A stretch of DNA of 64,000 nt from assembly GCA_963974715.1 (NCBI GenBank), contig CAXBDK010000013.1:62001-126000 (forward strand), in the 5' to 3' direction. Below are positions 17,491 to 26,287 of the stretch, one piece after another; position 1 is the first letter of the stretch, and the number at the start of each line of letters is the position of its first letter. The translations under genes and the position numbers were made by a program. Below the pieces are notes generated by a model. It was not told where the DNA came from and searched no databases. It was given only the letters and a program-made list of their open reading frames with translations. Source of the stretch: Sediminicola sp963974715 (GTDB lineage Bacteria > Bacteroidota > Bacteroidia > Flavobacteriales > Flavobacteriaceae).

Positions 17491-18870
17491 TTGGAAAACC
17501 GGGACCATAAAAAAGTAGTTGTCCTGGCCGTTCTGGCCTGCATTTCCATAGTGGCCATATCCTTTATGAAGGATGCCCTGGAACTGGAGGATGCCGAACA
17601 GGCCTACTACTCCCAGTGGTGGCGATGGGGGTATGATGATCAACCACCACTCTATACATGGATCCAGATTGTCTTTAATTCGATCTTTGGGGTTTCCCGC
17701 TTGTCCCTATCCTTGGTAAGGGGCCTTGTTTTTGGCGGGACGCTGTTGTCCCTTTATCGACTTGCATTTTCTAATTTGGGCCAGGGTCGTGCTGCCTTTC
17801 TTGTAGTTGCATCGTTATCACTGGTACCCCTCTTCATTGATTTTACCTTCAGGAGATTATCGCACACCTCCCTTATGTGCTTGGTGGTGGTGCTTACCTA
17901 TTTGATGCTGTGGAAGCTCCTTCGATCAAAGTCGCTACAAAATTATGTGCTGTTGGGCCTGATCATCGGAGCAGGCTTGCTTACAAAATACAATTATGTA
18001 TTGGTACTGGTCGCGGTCATGGTGGCAATGCCCTTCCATAGGGGTATCCAAAAAATGCTTTGGCACCGGTATATGTTCGTGACCGTTGCCTTGGTGGTCC
18101 TGTGCATTGCGCCACATATGATCTGGTTATGGACCAATGAATCCAATTGGGCGCACTTGGGGTCGAACATACAATTGAAAACGGGCATCAACGGTACATC
18201 GCTTCCGCTTCTCGGTCCATTAGCGACCCTGGTGCTCGCCCTACTCAAACTTTTTGGCCCTTTGGCCCTGTTTGTGGCCTTGGCAGTGTATTTTAAAAAA
18301 GTGCGTTTACATATTTCCGGTAGGGACTGGCTTACCGCTTTGGTTCTGGCCCAATTGGTGGTTATAACCCTATTCGTCCTTGTCTTGGATATGTCAATAG
18401 TGGAAAGGAGATGGTTGTTTCCCCTATTGCTCCCGGGCGTGACGGTACCGGTAGGAAAGTTGGCCCTGGACAGTTCCAGGTTATGGGCGCGTTTGGGTTT
18501 CGGCTTCTTTATAACCGTGCTGGGCTTTCAGCTAATTAGGACACCACTGGAAAAGAGTTTGAAGATTCCATCATCGGTCCACTATGGGTTCGGGCCCATT
18601 TCCGAAAAATTGTTACGGGAATATCCCGACAAACAATGGCAACTGCCCAATGTGACCTATGGTGGAAACGTACGTTTGTTGAGCCCCGGGCGGGAGATCA
18701 TTTCGCTGGACGACTATTCCCTGCCCCAAAAGTATGTGGAAATGGCCGATACGGTTACCGTGGTGGAGAAATCAAACTGGATAGACTTGAGTCGGTCAGG
18801 GCTTTCAATGCCCCAGGACAGTTTGGTAGGTTTTGGAATGGACAGTATAACGTTGTATTTTATTCGTTAA
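17491..18870 (+). CDS. GT39/ArnT-type membrane glycosyltransferase
   Basis: 459 residues with about 10-12 membrane segments. The first periplasmic loop holds the acidic, aromatic signature ELEDAEQAYYSQWW followed by GYDDQPPLYTW, as in polyprenyl-phosphate-sugar-dependent GT39/PMT enzymes. These move a sugar from a lipid-linked donor to lipid A, protein or glycan on the outer face of the inner membrane. The acceptor cannot be inferred. The start codon is TTG at 17491, 9 bp after bshC. The first internal ATG (17566) would remove the first transmembrane helix, so TTG is preferred. Confidence 0.8.
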   Translation: MENRDHKKVVVLAVLACISIVAISFMKDALELEDAEQAYYSQWWRWGYDDQPPLYTWIQIVFNSIFGVSRLSLSLVRGLVFGGTLLSLYRLAFSNLGQGRAAFLVVASLSLVPLFIDFTFRRLSHTSLMCLVVVLTYLMLWKLLRSKSLQNYVLLGLIIGAGLLTKYNYVLVLVAVMVAMPFHRGIQKMLWHRYMFVTVALVVLCIAPHMIWLWTNESNWAHLGSNIQLKTGINGTSLPLLGPLATLVLALLKLFGPLALFVALAVYFKKVRLHISGRDWLTALVLAQLVVITLFVLVLDMSIVERRWLFPLLLPGVTVPVGKLALDSSRLWARLGFGFFITVLGFQLIRTPLEKSLKIPSSVHYGFGPISEKLLREYPDKQWQLPNVTYGGNVRLLSPGREIISLDDYSLPQKYVEMADTVTVVEKSNWIDLSRSGLSMPQDSLVGFGMDSITLYFIR

Positions 18871-18941
18871 GGGCGATGCAAGGGCCTTTTCATGCCAGCG
18901 GCGAATGCTAATGTTAGCTTTGAGGGGCTGTCGGCAAAGGG

Positions 18942-19487
18942 TCATGGGACCAAGAATTCCCCTTTCCATTGATTTTCTTTCTTTGAAAAACGTATCCGCA
19001 GGTGTTCTGGCCTCTGTAACTTAAGGTATTCTATCTTAAACGGATGTACTTCCAGAATACAGAAATGGTGCCCTTCGGTTAGGTATTCGGTACGTTCGCC
19101 CTGGGGGATGCTGCTGCCCGGGGCAGCCTTGGCGGTGTATTCCGTTTGCGCCTCCTTGGGGACTTCCCGCCACATCCGTTCCAATGTTCCCTGTTCGTCT
19201 GTTATCGTTGCCAATCCCTCCATACGGACCTGTAGCAATTTGGCAGGATGGTAAAATAGAAGGCTGACCCGATTGTTTTCCTTTATATGTGATACTTTTT
19301 TGGACCGGGCATCCGTAAAAATTGTGACTTTTAGATCTTCCGAAAGTTTTCGTACCACCACCATGCGCAATCGGGCCAATTTGTCCAGCCCTACCGTTCC
19401 CAACGTACCATACCGAAAGGGATGCCCTTTGGTCACCGCACCTTGCTGCAGTTCTTCCCGTAGTTCGTTAAAAAATTGGGCTTCCAT
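18942..19487 (-). CDS. Pyridoxamine 5'-phosphate oxidase-family flavoprotein
   Basis: 181 residues from the ATG at 19487 (MEAQFFNELREELQQG); the longer frame to 19571 adds an uncharacteristic leader. The split-barrel PPOX fold is indicated by FRYGTLGTVGLDKLARLRMV, TIFTDARSKKVSHIKENNRV, and the C-terminal EYLKLQRPEHLRIRF. It resembles the Bacteroidota PPOX proteins of about 180 residues that bind FMN, and not PdxH, because the PdxH C-terminal dimerisation segment is absent. The reaction is unknown. It is divergent from the PLP-dependent decarboxylase gene. Confidence 0.8.
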   Translation of the reverse strand: MEAQFFNELREELQQGAVTKGHPFRYGTLGTVGLDKLARLRMVVVRKLSEDLKVTIFTDARSKKVSHIKENNRVSLLFYHPAKLLQVRMEGLATITDEQGTLERMWREVPKEAQTEYTAKAAPGSSIPQGERTEYLTEGHHFCILEVHPFKIEYLKLQRPEHLRIRFSKKENQWKGEFLVP

Positions 19488-19682
19488 ATCGATACTTTTG
19501 CACGCTATTAAAGATATGGAATTAAACCACTGTCCCCAAACGGATTTTGGTGAAAATAGGTGCTTTGCCAATGCACGTCGTCAATTTGGCCAGGGATCTT
19601 TTGTGTATCCGCAACGTTCTATCGTCCGATAGGTCCGAAGTCCCTCCCCAACAAAATACTACCTTTGCGAAAAAAGCGCCCA

Positions 19683-21068
19683 ATGCACAATATAGACATA
19701 GAGCTTGTTGAAATGACACTGGATGTCATGAAATATGTGATCAACAGGATAACCAAGACCGCACCGGAACTGGGCCAGCCCAAAAAGGAGTCCGAGTTAA
19801 AGCTCTTGGTAGGCGAGACCATTACCCCGGAAGGGATAGGGGGGGAACGGGCCTTTGCACTTTTTAAGGACGTGCTCATAAAGGCCACGGTACCCATAGA
19901 CCATCCCAGGCACCTTGCTTTTGTGCCCGCTGCGCCCACTAGGGCAGCGATCATGTTCGATCTGGTCACTTCGGCAAGTAGCATCCATGGAGCCTATTGG
20001 ATGGAAGGTGCCGGTGGTATTTTTTGCGAGAACGAGGCCATGAAGTGGTTGGTTTCCCTTACCGGTCTTCCGGAAGGTGCCTTCGGGGTCTTTACAAGTG
20101 GCGGAACGGCCGCCAATCTATCGGCATTGGTAACGGCCAGGGAACAATGGCGCACCGATGGGAAGAATGTACGGGGCAGGGGACTGATCCTCACTTCAAG
20201 TGGTGCACACTCCTCTATTGCCGCAATGGCGAAGGTAATGGATGCGGAAATTGCCCTAGTGGAAACCGAAGATAGCATGACCGCCCAAATGTTGTCCCAA
20301 AAATTAAGGGAACTCGATAAAGGGGAGCGGGACCGATTGTTTGCCGTGGTCGCCACGGGGGGCACCACAAATGCGGGTATCATAGACGACCTCTCGGGCG
20401 TAGCGGAGGTCTGCGGGAGGGAAGGTGTCTGGTTGCATGTTGATGCAGCCTATGGGGGCGGTGCCTTGGCGTCTGCTAGGGCCAGGCACTTGTTCAAGGG
20501 GATCGAACGTGCCAATAGCATAACCATCGATCCCCATAAATGGCTGTTTTCCCCCTATGACTGTGGCGCCGTGATCTATAGGGATCCCGAACAGGCAAGG
20601 GCGGCCCATTCCCAAGAGGGTTCCTATCTGGAAATCTTTAAGGATGAGGGGGCCCACGGCTTTAATCCTTCCGATTATCAGATACAACTTACCAGGAGGG
20701 TCAGGGGACTGCCACTTTGGTTTTCGTTGGCCATGCACGGGACCGAAAAATACCAATGGGCGGTAGAGCAGGGCATGGGACTAGCGGCAGTGGCCGGCAA
20801 AATGATCTCGGATAGCCCACATTTGGAACTGGTGCGGGAACCAAGCCTTTCCTGTGTGCTCTTTAGGAGAAAGGGTTGGGCCTCTGGGGACTATAGGGAC
20901 TGGACCTATAAGAACCATAGGGAAGGGTTTGCCCTGGTGACCCCGACCAAATGGAAGAACAACGGGATATATGAGACCGTGGCCCGCTTTTGTTTTATAA
21001 ATCCGGATACCACTGCCGGGGATATTGGAGCCATCCTCGACTCAATGATCGCCACTCCCCAGCATTGA
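19683..21068 (+). CDS. Pyridoxal-phosphate-dependent decarboxylase (group II, aromatic amino acid decarboxylase-like)
   Basis: 461 residues from the ATG at 19683 (MHNIDIELVEMTLDVMKYVI); the upstream extension looks non-coding. Group-II decarboxylase landmarks are FTSGGTAANLSAL, HVDAAYGGGAL and the Schiff-base lysine in TIDPHKWLFSPYDCGAV. The family decarboxylates L-DOPA, tryptophan, tyrosine, glutamate or diaminobutyrate. The dicarboxylic versus aromatic preference cannot be settled by eye. No transporter or amine oxidase is adjacent; the divergent PPOX flavoprotein is the only neighbour and might be related through vitamin B6. Confidence 0.88.
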   Translation: MHNIDIELVEMTLDVMKYVINRITKTAPELGQPKKESELKLLVGETITPEGIGGERAFALFKDVLIKATVPIDHPRHLAFVPAAPTRAAIMFDLVTSASSIHGAYWMEGAGGIFCENEAMKWLVSLTGLPEGAFGVFTSGGTAANLSALVTAREQWRTDGKNVRGRGLILTSSGAHSSIAAMAKVMDAEIALVETEDSMTAQMLSQKLRELDKGERDRLFAVVATGGTTNAGIIDDLSGVAEVCGREGVWLHVDAAYGGGALASARARHLFKGIERANSITIDPHKWLFSPYDCGAVIYRDPEQARAAHSQEGSYLEIFKDEGAHGFNPSDYQIQLTRRVRGLPLWFSLAMHGTEKYQWAVEQGMGLAAVAGKMISDSPHLELVREPSLSCVLFRRKGWASGDYRDWTYKNHREGFALVTPTKWKNNGIYETVARFCFINPDTTAGDIGAILDSMIATPQH

Positions 21069-21269
21069 AAACCTTGCAGGGGACGTCACTGTTGAACGCG
21101 GTATGGGCAAAAGACCACATTCCCTTATGGGTTGCCACTATATGCCGTTCTCCATGGTCTGGTGAAGTTTTTGGGTCCCTGAAAAAACGTTTGCACGCTC
21201 TCAATTATAAATATTGATATTATTCGGGTAATTATCCCAAAAACATAGTTTTCAAAATTTTCAAATTAT

Positions 21270-21277
21270 TATTTTTG
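21270..21277 (+). promoter_or_regulatory. guaA: -7 element abutting the guaA start codon
   Basis: TATTTTTG (TAnnTTTG) ends four bases before the guaA ATG at 21281. If used, the transcript would begin at or next to the A of the ATG, giving a leaderless mRNA. A TTG at -33 is not clear; an AT-rich TTTTCAAAATTTTC precedes it. Confidence 0.4.
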
Positions 21278-21280
21278 CCC

Positions 21281-22813
21281 ATGCAAAATAACGTCCTCAT
21301 TTTAGATTTTGGTTCCCAATATACACAGCTCATAGCAAGAAGGGTTCGGGAACTCAATATTTTCTGCGAAATAAAACCCTACAACCACCTACCGGAAGAC
21401 TTGTCCCAGTACAAGGCGGTCATCCTTTCGGGATCTCCTTTTTCAGTCCGTGCAGAGGATGCGCCCCATCCCGATCTGTCACGGATACGGGGTATAAAAC
21501 CGCTTTTGGGGGTTTGTTACGGGGCACAGTACCTGGCACATTTTCACGGAGGGGAAGTAGCGGCTTCGGACAGCAGGGAATACGGCAGGGCAAACCTTTC
21601 CTTTGTAAAGGCCGACGAAGCGTTCCTTGAAGGGATATCTTCTGGGAGCCAGGTTTGGATGAGCCACGCGGACACCATAAAGTCCCTCCCAAGGGATACG
21701 GTGCGACTGGCAAGTACAAAGGATGTGGAAAATGCCGCCTATAAATTTATGGACGAGGAAACATACGCCATACAGTTTCATCCCGAAGTATACCATTCCA
21801 CAGATGGAAAGAGGCTGTTGGAGAATTTTTTGGTGAACATAGCCGGGGTTGCCCAGACATGGACCCCCGATGCCTTTGTGGGGACCACTGTTGATGAACT
21901 GAGAAGAAAAATTGGGAACGACAAAGTGATCCTGGGACTTTCCGGCGGAGTGGATTCCTCCGTTGCGGCCATACTGCTGCACAAAGCAATAGGAAAAAAC
22001 CTGCACTGCATCTTTGTCAACAACGGGCTGCTTCGTAAAAACGAATTTGAGGACGTGCTGCACCAATATAAGGATATGGGCCTTAACGTTAAAGGTGTGG
22101 ACGCTTCGGCACGCTTTTTGGGAGCACTGGCCGGGGAGAGCGATCCCGAGAAAAAGAGAAAAATAATAGGAAGGGTATTCATTGAGGTCTTTGATGACGA
22201 ATCACATTTGGTGGAGGACGCCAAATGGTTGGCACAGGGAACCATTTATCCCGATGTGATCGAATCGGTTTCCGGTACGGGAGGACCTTCGGCAACCATT
22301 AAAAGCCACCACAATGTAGGGGGACTGCCCGATTTTATGAAGTTAAAAGTGGTAGAGCCGCTCAGGATGCTCTTTAAGGACGAGGTACGTAGGGTAGGGG
22401 CCAGTCTGGACATGCACCCCGCTTTACTGGGAAGACATCCGTTCCCCGGACCTGGTCTGGCCATACGGATATTGGGGGACATCACCCCCGAAAAAGTGGC
22501 CATCTTACAGGAAGTGGATGCCATCTTCATCAATGGATTAAAAGAATGGGGGCTATATGATTCCGTTTGGCAGGCCGGCGCCATGCTTTTGCCCGTAAAC
22601 AGTGTAGGGGTCATGGGGGATGAACGTACCTACGAAAAATGTGTTGCGTTAAGGGCGGTGGAAAGTACGGACGGTATGACCGCCGATTGGGTGAACCTCC
22701 CGTACGAATTTTTGCAGAAGACATCCAATGATATTATTAACAAGGTAAAAGGGGTAAACAGGGTGGTATACGATATCAGTTCAAAACCACCTGCAACCAT
22801 AGAATGGGAATAG
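21281..22813 (+). CDS. guaA: GMP synthase (glutamine-hydrolysing)
   Basis: 510 residues. The N-terminal class-I amidotransferase domain has the nucleophile C79 (LLGVCYGAQ) and H167/E169 (IQFHPEV). The ATP-pyrophosphatase domain has the PP-loop SGGVDSS (221-227). The C-terminal dimerisation domain ends in DISSKPPATIEWE, the normal GuaA terminus. It converts XMP, ATP and glutamine to GMP in the cytoplasm. A TTG six bases upstream is in frame but the ATG is the natural start. The LysM/PBP gene starts three bases after the stop, so the two form an operon. guaC lies 16 kb away in this window. Confidence 0.97.
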   Translation: MQNNVLILDFGSQYTQLIARRVRELNIFCEIKPYNHLPEDLSQYKAVILSGSPFSVRAEDAPHPDLSRIRGIKPLLGVCYGAQYLAHFHGGEVAASDSREYGRANLSFVKADEAFLEGISSGSQVWMSHADTIKSLPRDTVRLASTKDVENAAYKFMDEETYAIQFHPEVYHSTDGKRLLENFLVNIAGVAQTWTPDAFVGTTVDELRRKIGNDKVILGLSGGVDSSVAAILLHKAIGKNLHCIFVNNGLLRKNEFEDVLHQYKDMGLNVKGVDASARFLGALAGESDPEKKRKIIGRVFIEVFDDESHLVEDAKWLAQGTIYPDVIESVSGTGGPSATIKSHHNVGGLPDFMKLKVVEPLRMLFKDEVRRVGASLDMHPALLGRHPFPGPGLAIRILGDITPEKVAILQEVDAIFINGLKEWGLYDSVWQAGAMLLPVNSVGVMGDERTYEKCVALRAVESTDGMTADWVNLPYEFLQKTSNDIINKVKGVNRVVYDISSKPPATIEWE

Positions 22814-22815
22814 GT

Positions 22816-24954
22816 ATGAAAAAGAAACCTTTTAAAATAGTACTGTCCACCATGATAATGTTGTTCATGGGGCTGGGCCTTTGGGCACAGGAGTTCGAGA
22901 CACATGCGGTAAAGCAGGGCGAAACATTGGAAAGTATTGCAAAACAGTACATGGTGACCCCCTTTAACATCCTGAAATACAATAAGGAGCTGAAGCAGGG
23001 GAAACCCTTAAAACCGAATACGATTTTGGTGATTCCCCTGAATGGGAAGACCCCCGGGCCCACTGCGCAGAAACCTGTGGAAAAGCAAGCTGGGGCAGAC
23101 CAGGAAATGCCCATAGGATTTACCAGTTATAAGGCCCGTAGAAAGGACACCCTTTTTGGGATAGCCCAAGAGTTCCATATCACCGTGGATGATATAAAAC
23201 GCTACAATAAGGCCCTATATTCAGACCAGCTAAAAAAGGGAATGGTACTTAGGATACCCAAATACAAAAGGGTACGGCAGGAGGAGTCGGCCGAAGAGGA
23301 TGAAAACCTGGAAGAATATATCGTAAGACCAAAGGAAACCAGATGGAGCATCGTTAACCGGTATGGCATCACCATGGACAGCTTATTGGTGCTCAATCCG
23401 GAACTATCCACTACCAACGATTACCTGGCGGAGGGGCAAAAATTGAAACTTCCCAAAAAATCGGGCAGTGTTGTGAGCGATCAGAAAATCCAGTTGTACA
23501 CCACCTATACGGTGCCCGCAAAACAGACTTTCTATAGTTTGGAGAAAAAATTGGGCTATACGGAAGCCGAAATAAAGGCCAATAACCCAGAGGTCAAGGA
23601 ACGGGGCCTCCAAGAGGGGATGGTTCTCAGGCTCCCCAATAGAAGCGCGCCGGATACACAGGCCGTGAATTCCGAGAACTTTGTTTTTTATGAGGTAAAA
23701 CCCAAAGAGAACGAATTCAGGCTTACCAGAAAGCTGAACGTTACGTATAAGGAGCTCCTAACCCTGAACCCAGATCTTAAGGACGGATTAAAGGCGGGAA
23801 TGGTACTAAAGATACCCAAGGGGAAAGCGGCCGAGCTGGAGGTGAGGAACTCCCTGATTTTGGATAAATTTGACCTAATGGACAGTATAAACACCTCCTA
23901 TAGGCCCAAGTTGGTATTCCTTTTGCCCTTTAGGTTGGACAAAGTGGATGTATCCAATAAGGAGGAAGCGATCGGCACCATACAGAGCAGGAACGACACC
24001 AAACTGAGCCTTGGACTCTATTCCGGTGCTTTGGTAGCCTTGGATTCCATCAAAGGTTTGGGAATTTCGGTGGACGTGAGGACATTTGATACGCAGCTGA
24101 GCACGGACAAGGTAAAAGGTATCCTATTACGGGAAAACCTGAACGGTACAAGTGCCATCATAGGTCCCCTGGATTCTAAATCATTAAAAGAAGTGGCGGT
24201 GAAAGCGGCCGAATATAAGGTGCCCGTGATCGCCCCCATCTCTTCGGACAGTGACCTTAGTTTGGGCAATGTCTTCTTTACCATTCCAACGGATGCCGTA
24301 CTGCGTAAAAAGATGCTCGCCTTTTTGGAGGAAAAATGGACAGATCAACAGATGGTCATAATTGCCGATGACAACAACAAAGCGGCGAAACAGATGATCT
24401 TGGAAAAATTTCCGACCGCAAAATCACTTACCTTAAAAAACAATACATCTTTGGATATAGACAAGGTGAACACCACCCTGTCCGTGGAAAAGGAAAATTG
24501 GGTATTGTTGGAAACGGACAATCCCAATACCATTTACCATGTAAGTTCCGTGTTAAATTCCTCCATTTCCGAGAAGGTAAAGGTGAGGATGTTTACCACC
24601 AATAAGAGCAAGGCGTTCGATAGCGATGTGATCTCCGGATCCCACTTGTCCAACCTGCAGTTCACGTACCCATCCGTATCCCTTGAAAGTGAAAGGGGTA
24701 ATTTCGCCAATATGTACCGCAAAAAATTCGGTATCGATCCCGATAGGTATGCTGTAAGGGGTTTTGATATTACGTTCGACATCCTACTGAAGTTGGCCTA
24801 TAAGAACAATCTCTTCGAGGCATCCTCCCTAGTTGCGGAGACCAGTTACAATGGGAACAAATTCGATTATGCAAAAGGTTTGTCCTCGGGCTACTTTAAC
24901 CAAGCGGTGTACATCTTAAGGTACGAAAACCTTCAGGTAGTGGAGGCAAAATAA
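22816..24954 (+). CDS. LysM-repeat protein with periplasmic-binding-protein-like (PBP1) domain
   Basis: 712 residues. A signal peptide (MKKKPFKIVLSTMIMLFMGL...WAQ) is followed by five LysM-type repeats of about 45-60 residues (beginnings: HAVKQGETLESIAK, YKARRKDTLFGIAQ, YIVRPKETRWSIVN, YTVPAKQTFYSLEK, YEVKPKENEFRLTR). A type-1 periplasmic-binding-like domain comes next (about 365-700: PKLVFLLPFRLD ... GLYSGALVALDSIKGLGI). LysM binds N-acetylglucosamine of murein. The PBP fold, without a transporter, may sense a ligand or act structurally as LpoA-like factors do. The first LysM copies are closest to consensus. Start chosen at the ATG right after guaA. Confidence 0.88.
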   Translation: MKKKPFKIVLSTMIMLFMGLGLWAQEFETHAVKQGETLESIAKQYMVTPFNILKYNKELKQGKPLKPNTILVIPLNGKTPGPTAQKPVEKQAGADQEMPIGFTSYKARRKDTLFGIAQEFHITVDDIKRYNKALYSDQLKKGMVLRIPKYKRVRQEESAEEDENLEEYIVRPKETRWSIVNRYGITMDSLLVLNPELSTTNDYLAEGQKLKLPKKSGSVVSDQKIQLYTTYTVPAKQTFYSLEKKLGYTEAEIKANNPEVKERGLQEGMVLRLPNRSAPDTQAVNSENFVFYEVKPKENEFRLTRKLNVTYKELLTLNPDLKDGLKAGMVLKIPKGKAAELEVRNSLILDKFDLMDSINTSYRPKLVFLLPFRLDKVDVSNKEEAIGTIQSRNDTKLSLGLYSGALVALDSIKGLGISVDVRTFDTQLSTDKVKGILLRENLNGTSAIIGPLDSKSLKEVAVKAAEYKVPVIAPISSDSDLSLGNVFFTIPTDAVLRKKMLAFLEEKWTDQQMVIIADDNNKAAKQMILEKFPTAKSLTLKNNTSLDIDKVNTTLSVEKENWVLLETDNPNTIYHVSSVLNSSISEKVKVRMFTTNKSKAFDSDVISGSHLSNLQFTYPSVSLESERGNFANMYRKKFGIDPDRYAVRGFDITFDILLKLAYKNNLFEASSLVAETSYNGNKFDYAKGLSSGYFNQAVYILRYENLQVVEAK

Positions 24955-24956
24955 TA

Positions 24957-24985
24957 AATACCCTCGGTTCGGAGGGTATTTTATT
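24957..24985 (+). terminator. Intrinsic terminator of the guaA-LysM operon
   Basis: A perfect 9-bp stem AATACCCTC/GAGGGTATT (24957-24965 with 24972-24980) with a six-base loop, followed by TTATTTATTT. It sits three bases after the stop codon of the LysM gene. Confidence 0.9.
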
Positions 24986-25016
24986 TATTTTCCCTAGTGG
25001 AATCATTATGTTCCAA

Positions 25017-25046
25017 GCCTGCTGGAGGCAGGCCATGTGGGCCTGC
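25017..25046. repeat. GC-rich palindromic (REP-like) element
   Basis: GCCTGC, GCAGGCC and GGCCTGC occur in series so that the middle arm can pair with either neighbour: 25017-25022 with 25028-25033, or 25028-25034 with 25040-25046. It lies between convergent genes beyond a proper terminator and is not followed by a T run long enough to be a second terminator. Confidence 0.5.
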
Positions 25047-25070
25047 TTTGAAAGGTTTTTTGGGTATGGT

Positions 25071-25940
25071 CTAGATATCGCAGATCGTTACCCCCTGTTT
25101 TAAGGCGGCAATTTTATCCTCCCAACTAGGTACAAATTCTTGGGCCACATGGCCCTTGAACCCGGTTTCCAATATGGCGCGCATGATGGCGGGATAGAAA
25201 AGTTCTTGGGTTTCGTCAATTTCGTGCCTTCCCGGGTTCCCCCCGGTATGATAATGGCCAAAATATGTATGGAAATCCTTTATGTTTCGGATTATATCAC
25301 CTTCCATGATCTGCATGTGGTAAATGTCGTACAGTAGTTTAAAGTTCTCGGAACCCAATTTTTGGCATAGTTCCACTCCCCAGGCAGAATGGTCGCACAT
25401 ATAATCGGCATGGTTCACCTTGGAGTTCAACAGTTCCATCTGAAGTACCACCCCGTGTTTTTCGGCCAAGGGCATCAACTGTTTCAGTCCGTCAACACAA
25501 TTTTGCAGTCCCACCTTATCATCCATGCCATTGCGGTTTCCACTAAAACAGATCAGGTTTGTATAACCTGCCTCCGCAACTTTGGGTATCAATTGGGAAT
25601 AGTCCTCCAATAGGGCGGCATGGAGCTTGGGATCGTTCCATCCTTCCGTAATGCCCTTTCCGGCACCTTGGCACATAGAGCAGTGGATGTCATACTTCTT
25701 GAGGAGCGGCCAAAATTCCGGTCCCACCAGATCAATGGACTTGACACCCATTTTGTTGAGTTCCCTTAAAAAATCCTCAAAGGGAACGTCTTCATAGCAC
25801 CATCTACAAACACTGTGGTTGATATTGTTTTTTAGCTGGGATCCCATATCTTTCCCCTTTACTTGTGCGGAGGCACTTTGGTAGGCTAATAGTCCCACGG
25901 AAGCAACAGCCGATGTTCCAATAAATGTACGCCTTTTCAT
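25071..25940 (-). CDS. Hydroxypyruvate isomerase-like TIM-barrel protein, Tat-exported
   Basis: 289 residues with a twin-arginine signal (KRRTFIGTSAVASVGLLAYQ). The remainder is an AP-endonuclease-2/sugar-isomerase TIM barrel: SVCRWCYEDVPFEDFLREL, QMELLNSKVNHADYMCD, YDIYHMQIMEGDIIRNI, and HYHTGGNPGRHEID. The metal-site residues (E, D, H, E) are placed as in Hyi-type isomerases. Bacteroidota encode many exported members of unknown substrate, often with sugar oxidoreductases, but here it stands alone. Hydroxypyruvate isomerase is the closest recognisable type; I would not assign the reaction firmly. Confidence 0.82.
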   Translation of the reverse strand: MKRRTFIGTSAVASVGLLAYQSASAQVKGKDMGSQLKNNINHSVCRWCYEDVPFEDFLRELNKMGVKSIDLVGPEFWPLLKKYDIHCSMCQGAGKGITEGWNDPKLHAALLEDYSQLIPKVAEAGYTNLICFSGNRNGMDDKVGLQNCVDGLKQLMPLAEKHGVVLQMELLNSKVNHADYMCDHSAWGVELCQKLGSENFKLLYDIYHMQIMEGDIIRNIKDFHTYFGHYHTGGNPGRHEIDETQELFYPAIMRAILETGFKGHVAQEFVPSWEDKIAALKQGVTICDI

Positions 25941-25996
25941 AATAAATGTATTATATACGCATCTAAAGATAGGTTTTTAGAATCAAAAAATGACAT

Positions 25997-26233
25997 ATGG
26001 TCCCCGATAAAAAACAATTGGTGGAACTGGCACATTACAAAATGCCGTTCGGAAAATATAAGGGACGATATCTGGTAGATCTACCGGAGCCCTATTTTGT
26101 CTGGTTCCAGCAACAGGGATTCCCTGATGGGAAATTGGGCAATATGCTGAAGGCCATGATGGAAATCAAGATAAACGGACTGGAGGCGTTGATAAAAAAA
26201 ATTCAAAAAGATTTTCCCATGGGTAGGCCCTGA
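25997..26233 (+). CDS. DUF3820 family protein
   Basis: 78 residues. The whole protein is the DUF3820 signature: MPFGKYKGRYLVDLPEPYFV then WFQQQGFPDGKLGNML. It is small and cytoplasmic, with no known biochemical role. The ATG at 25997 is chosen because the slightly upstream ATG leads to an early stop in another frame. It sits just before pyrG on the same strand. Confidence 0.85.
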   Translation: MVPDKKQLVELAHYKMPFGKYKGRYLVDLPEPYFVWFQQQGFPDGKLGNMLKAMMEIKINGLEALIKKIQKDFPMGRP

Positions 26234-26250
26234 TATCAAGCAGCAATTCG

Positions 26251-26284
26251 TATTTTTGCTTGCGTTAAGAAATCAACCTAACGC
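26251..26284 (+). promoter_or_regulatory. pyrG: pyrG promoter -7 element and leader hairpin
   Basis: TATTTTTG (26251-26258) is a TAnnTTTG element. Directly after it GCGTTA (26262-26267) pairs with TAACGC (26279-26284), and the hairpin ends three bases before the pyrG ATG. The short leader would be almost entirely the hairpin. Confidence 0.45.
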
Positions 26285-26287
26285 TTC

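Noticed and set aside
19560..19682. N-terminal extension of the PLP decarboxylase
   Set aside because: Overlaps the divergent PPOX gene region and is unlike the family; ATG at 19683 fits.
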